NCBI GenBank assembly: GCA_017515325.1
Contig: JAFWGA010000039.1
Location: 1-64,000, forward strand
DNA length: 64,000 nucleotides
Reading direction: 5' to 3'
Source: Blautia sp.
GTDB lineage: Bacteria > Bacillota > Clostridia > Lachnospirales > Lachnospiraceae
Numbering within the stretch: position 1 is the stretch's first letter; each line of letters starts with the position of its first letter. Made by a program: the position numbers and the translations under genes. Of the stretch, positions 60,830 through 64,000 are shown in pieces. The notes below the pieces were generated by a model. That model saw nothing but the letters and a program-made list of their open reading frames with translations. It did no database searches and was not told the DNA's origin.

Positions 60830-62113
60830 CTACACCATAAATCTATTCCTGCTCTGCTTATGGGCAGGCTTGACAGAGATCTCGCCGGCCTTCTCCAGGG
60901 CATTTTTGGTAATGAGGGGGCCGGTCAGCTCGTAGATGAGGACACTGAAGAGGGTGACATTTCGGATCACAGAGCCTTCCGCCTGTCCGAGGGCCATGGC
61001 CTGATTGCACATGCCAAGCGCCACACCGGCCTGGGGCAGGAGTGTCAGACCGAGATATTTTCTGGTCTTTTCATCACATCCCATTGCCGTGCTTGATGTC
61101 CTGGCTCCATAGTACTTTCCAAGGGAACGGGCCAGGATATAGACAATACCGACCAGGACATACTGATACTGGGCGAAAACTCCCAGCTCCAATTCGGCGC
61201 CGCTGAGGACAAAGAAAGTGGCATTCAGAGGCGCCGTCCATTTTTCCGCCCGGTTCATGATATCCGCGGAGAATTCGCTGATATTGCAGAACACGGTTCC
61301 CAGCATCATACAGACCAGAAGGGAAGAAAAGCTTATGGTTGCTTTTCCGACAGGGATCTTCAGATAGGAAAGGGCAATGGTCAGAAAAACGAAGGTGATG
61401 GTCATGGACAGGCGGTTGGTATTTGAGAAGAAAAGCTTTTCCAGCTGAGCCATCACATAACCGAGCACAGCCCCCAGTAACAGGGAGAAGACAATCTCCA
61501 GGATCGGATTCACCACAATGGAGATCATGTCCATGTTTCCGCCCTTCATGGCCTGAGCAATGCCGAAGCAGACAGAAAAGATGACAAGGCCAACGGCATC
61601 ATCCAGGGCAACGATGGGCAGAAGGAGCCTGGTCAGAGGACCATCCGCCTTGTACTGCCGTACCACCATCAGGGTGGCGGCAGGAGCCGTTGCCGATGCG
61701 ATGGCACCGAGCATAAGGACTACTTCCATGGGAAGAATCTCATCGCCCAGGACAATATGCAGCCCGCCCAGGGCAAGGATGACCAGGGCAGAGGCAAAAA
61801 CCGCCTGAACGATACCGATCACTGTGGCGGCTTTTCCGGTCTGTTTCAGGGCGGAAAGCCGGAATTCGCTGCCGATGGCGAAGGCAATAAACCCTAGCGC
61901 CGCTGTATTGATATTGCTGACACTCTGTACCGCGTCATAGGAGACAAAGCCCAGACCCTCTATACCGACCCGTCCTAACCCATAGGGGCCGATCAGCAGA
62001 CCGGCAATCAGGAAAGCGGTGACATCGGGGAAATTCACCCCCATCGTTTTAAAGACACGTGTAAACATTAAACCCGCAAAAAGCGCGATTGAAATTGATA
62101 AAAATACGTCCAT
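60830..62113 (-). CDS. cation:proton antiporter (CPA2/KefB type)
   Basis: 427 residues, about twelve membrane helices. DVFLSISIALFAGLMFTRVF opens the protein, followed by FLIAGLLIGPYGLGRVGIEG, IAFAIGSEFRLSALK, MLGAIASATAPAATLMVVRQ and LPIVALDDAVGLVIFSVCFG (the transport-site Asp-Asp motif). It exchanges Na+ or K+ for H+ across the membrane. No TrkA-N regulatory domain is attached. It is the first gene of the run ending at 56108 and has a long leader of up to about 180 bases. Confidence 0.92.
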   Translation of the reverse strand: MDVFLSISIALFAGLMFTRVFKTMGVNFPDVTAFLIAGLLIGPYGLGRVGIEGLGFVSYDAVQSVSNINTAALGFIAFAIGSEFRLSALKQTGKAATVIGIVQAVFASALVILALGGLHIVLGDEILPMEVVLMLGAIASATAPAATLMVVRQYKADGPLTRLLLPIVALDDAVGLVIFSVCFGIAQAMKGGNMDMISIVVNPILEIVFSLLLGAVLGYVMAQLEKLFFSNTNRLSMTITFVFLTIALSYLKIPVGKATISFSSLLVCMMLGTVFCNISEFSADIMNRAEKWTAPLNATFFVLSGAELELGVFAQYQYVLVGIVYILARSLGKYYGARTSSTAMGCDEKTRKYLGLTLLPQAGVALGMCNQAMALGQAEGSVIRNVTLFSVLIYELTGPLITKNALEKAGEISVKPAHKQSRNRFMV

Positions 62114-62508
62114 ATGCTGCCTCTCTTTTCCGCTTCAATGTTCGTGACGATCCCGCAATCCGCGCTTCCATGACAGAAAGCAAGCTCCTGTCTGTAAGGG
62201 AGGCATACCCTCTGCCATCTGCCCTTACGCATCGCTTCGCCGCCTGCATCACGTGAGAACCGTTGACCGGAATCGCTGCGATTTGTCCATATTTCAAACG
62301 TCCGCTATTATAATCCCTGGCTATTCATCTGTAAATCGGACATAATGTATAATTTTTTAGCTTTACAGGAAGGGAAAATTGTCTCACTATGTAACAGTTC
62401 TCCTTGATACCGCAGGAAGAGGCTTGCATATTCGCCCGGATTGCGATATCCTGATATGATAAAAATATGTAAAAATACCATAAGAAATTAGAAATGAGAG
62501 GTAGGAAA
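62114..62508. other. divergent intergenic region with a structured antiporter leader
   Basis: 395 bp. Read on the minus strand, 62114-62300 contains several hairpins (for example GACAG...CTGTC near 62170-62200 and GGCAGAGGGTATGCC near 62205-62220) ahead of the antiporter ATG. The right half is AT-rich (TATAATTTTTTAG near 62350) and must drive the plus-strand desulfidase gene. I could not match it to a known riboswitch consensus by eye. Confidence 0.45.
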
Positions 62509-63786
62509 ATGGATTCGACCAGTTTGATTTATCGGACTTATGTCAGCATCCTGGAGCGTGAGCTGATCTGCGCGATGGGCTGCACCGAGCCCATCGCGCT
62601 TGCCTATTGCGCGGCCAAGGCGCGTTCTGTGCTGGGAACGCTGCCTGAAAGGATCCTGGTGGAGGCAAGCGGAAATATCATCAAGAACGTGAAAAGCGTG
62701 GTTGTCCCCAATACGGGCGGCCGCTGCGGTATTGCTACTGCCGCTGCCATAGGGGTATTGGGCGGGGATGAAAATGCTCAGCTTCAGGTCATCTCCCAGG
62801 TCACGGATGAGACCATCGACAAGCTTGGCCCTTATATGGAGAAGACCCAAATCGACATTTCTCTCCTGGAATCGGACAACCTGCTGGATATGATCGTCAC
62901 GGTATTTTTTCAGGACTCCTACGCCAAGGTCAGGATCTCCAATGAACATACCAATATCGTTCTGATCGAAAAGGATGAAGAGATTCTTTTCCAGAAGGAA
63001 GCGGAGGCGGAAGAGGAAAAGGGGGAGGAGCTTCCTGATTATTCCCTGCTCACGGTGAAGGATATCTATGATTTTGCCACCAGCTGCAATCTGGAGGATG
63101 TCACCCCCATCCTGGACCGGCAGATCGAGATGAATACCGCCATATCGGACGAAGGGATGCGTCACGATTACGGTGCCAACATCGGGAAGGTCCTTCTGAA
63201 AATGGGCAATGACGTCCGCACAAGGGCCAAGGCCAGAGCGGCTGCCGGGTCAGACGCCCGTATGAATGGCTGTGACATGCCTGTCGTCATCTGTTCCGGC
63301 AGCGGCAACCAGGGCATGACCACTTCCCTCCCTGTGATCGAATACGCCAAAGAGCTGAAGGCGGATCAGGAGAAGCTCTACCGGGCTCTTCTCATCTCCA
63401 ACCTTGTGACTCTCCACTGCAAAAGCGGGATCGGCAGACTGTCCGCCTACTGCGGCGCTGTCAGCGCAGGAGCCGGAGCAGGGGCTGGCATCACCTATCT
63501 TCACGGCGGGACGGATAAGGAAATCTCCCATACTATCGTAAACGCCCTGGCCATCTCCTCCGGCATCGTCTGCGACGGGGCCAAGTCCTCGTGTGCCGCC
63601 AAGATCGCCATTGCGGTGGATACCGGCATCCTGGGCTTCGAAATGTACCGGAACGGCCAGCAGTTTTATGGCGGCGATGGCCTGGTCGTCAAGGGGGTGG
63701 AAAACTCCATCAATAATTTCGCCCGTCTGGGCCGCATCGGCATGCGTGAAACCGACCGTGAAATCCTGCTTATGATGACAAATTAA
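62509..63786 (+). CDS. L-cysteine desulfidase family protein (CyuA/YhaM, UPF0597)
   Basis: 425 residues from the ATG at 62509 after GAGAGGTAGG. The N-terminus has ELICAMGCTEPIALAYCAAK with the conserved Cys. SGNIIKNVKSVVVPNTGGRC and GSGNQGMTTSLPVIEYAKE are family blocks. The C-terminal Cys residues in LVTLHCKSGIGRLSAYCG and CDGAKSSCAAKIAIAVDTG would bind the [4Fe-4S] cluster. These enzymes break L-cysteine down to sulphide, ammonia and pyruvate, or act as serine dehydratase alpha-like proteins. Oxygen sensitivity fits an anaerobe. The next gene is a transporter of the dicarboxylate/amino-acid family, so the pair may import and degrade an amino acid. Confidence 0.92.
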   Translation: MDSTSLIYRTYVSILERELICAMGCTEPIALAYCAAKARSVLGTLPERILVEASGNIIKNVKSVVVPNTGGRCGIATAAAIGVLGGDENAQLQVISQVTDETIDKLGPYMEKTQIDISLLESDNLLDMIVTVFFQDSYAKVRISNEHTNIVLIEKDEEILFQKEAEAEEEKGEELPDYSLLTVKDIYDFATSCNLEDVTPILDRQIEMNTAISDEGMRHDYGANIGKVLLKMGNDVRTRAKARAAAGSDARMNGCDMPVVICSGSGNQGMTTSLPVIEYAKELKADQEKLYRALLISNLVTLHCKSGIGRLSAYCGAVSAGAGAGAGITYLHGGTDKEISHTIVNALAISSGIVCDGAKSSCAAKIAIAVDTGILGFEMYRNGQQFYGGDGLVVKGVENSINNFARLGRIGMRETDREILLMMTN

Positions 63787-63884
63787 AGTCAACGGCAAAT
63801 GCTATCAGTCGTGGCTGTAAACCTCCTGCAGAATGCGCACGGATATGCGCTCATACTTAATAAGCAAACAGAAAGGACAACAAA

Positions 63885-64000
63885 ATGAAAATAATGAAAA
63901 GCCTTCCCTTCCGACTTCTTCTGGGTATCGTCATTGGTATGCTTCTGGGACTGGTGCTTCCTGAAAGTGTAATGGTCGTCGTTGTCACAGTCAAATATAT
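63885..64000 (+). CDS. dicarboxylate/amino acid:cation symporter, 5' end only
   Basis: The first 38 codons (MKIMKSLPFRLLLGIVIGML, then LGLVLPESVMVVVVTVKY) match the first helix region of the DAACS family (GltP/SstT type), which imports glutamate, aspartate, serine or C4-dicarboxylates with Na+ or H+. An AAAGGA site lies 7 bases before the ATG. The gene runs off the window. It follows the cysteine desulfidase gene by 98 bp and is probably co-expressed, suggesting an amino-acid substrate. Confidence 0.75.
   Translation, partial: MKIMKSLPFRLLLGIVIGMLLGLVLPESVMVVVVTVKY

Overview
The window looks like a chromosomal segment of a Gram-positive, low-to-mid GC Clostridia, most likely a Lachnospiraceae-type gut anaerobe. 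The reasons are LPXTG-type pilins with Gram-positive signals, strong AGGAGG ribosome binding sites, a MurT-type ligase, an Rpn-family nuclease, a PduL phosphotransacylase, a YtfQ-like sugar transporter and an oxygen-sensitive-type cysteine desulfidase. The species is not identifiable from the sequence alone. The left 33 kb is visibly more AT-rich than the right 28 kb, which reads as ordinary core chromosome.

Layout. (1) 1-3.9 kb, minus strand: a partial secreted thioredoxin-like protein, then decaying fragments of two or three family-2 glycosyltransferases and a frameshifted polytopic membrane protein. (2) 3.9-25.5 kb, minus strand: a long cell-surface polysaccharide operon. A membrane polymerase-like protein, a priming phosphoglycosyltransferase fused to DUF4422, an unknown acidic protein, five or so glycosyltransferases, a Wzm/Wzt-type ABC exporter, a pyruvyltransferase fused to a ferredoxin/FrhB module, UDP-GlcNAc 2-epimerase, an LtaS-like phosphoglycerol transferase and two acyltransferases would together prime, build, decorate and export a glycan. 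A 2,151-bp ISAzo13-type insertion sequence (5978-8128, exact ends and a 3-bp target repeat visible) splits the acyltransferases from the rest. (3) 25.6-27.8 kb: an Rpn nuclease and an orphan zincin. (4) 27.8-35.4 kb: a tyrosine recombinase, a phased array of CTGGTCACA repeats, two convergent pilin genes and a third adhesin. The two pilin genes carry a 70-bp inverted repeat over their signal-peptide codons (66/70 identical, no synonymous changes), while their equally conserved C-termini differ at about 20 synonymous codons. Only one copy has a normal ribosome binding site and start. I read this as a candidate invertible (phase-variable or antigen-switching) pilin locus.

(5) 36-47.5 kb: small and DUF4203-like membrane proteins, a transglutaminase-like protein, pduL, a large repeat-bearing NlpC/P60 hydrolase, a UvrD/PcrA-type helicase, a ketopantoate reductase and an AEC transporter. 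(6) 47.5-53.4 kb: a galactofuranose-type ABC importer (ytfQ, ytfR, ytfT, yjfF-like) with a clear promoter and palindromic operator. Its binding protein lacks a lipobox and one permease has an extra extracytoplasmic domain. (7) 53.4-62.1 kb, minus strand: an M18 aminopeptidase, a secreted protein with three identical-pattern zinc-knuckle repeats, and a run antiporter-NUDIX-DUF6020-murT-EamA. (8) 62.5 kb to the end: a cysteine desulfidase family protein and the start of a dicarboxylate/amino-acid symporter.

An undescribed-looking dispersed intergenic repeat of about 75-105 bp, with a covarying hairpin, occurs in at least five places between 42.9 and 56.0 kb. No tRNA, rRNA or CRISPR array was seen.
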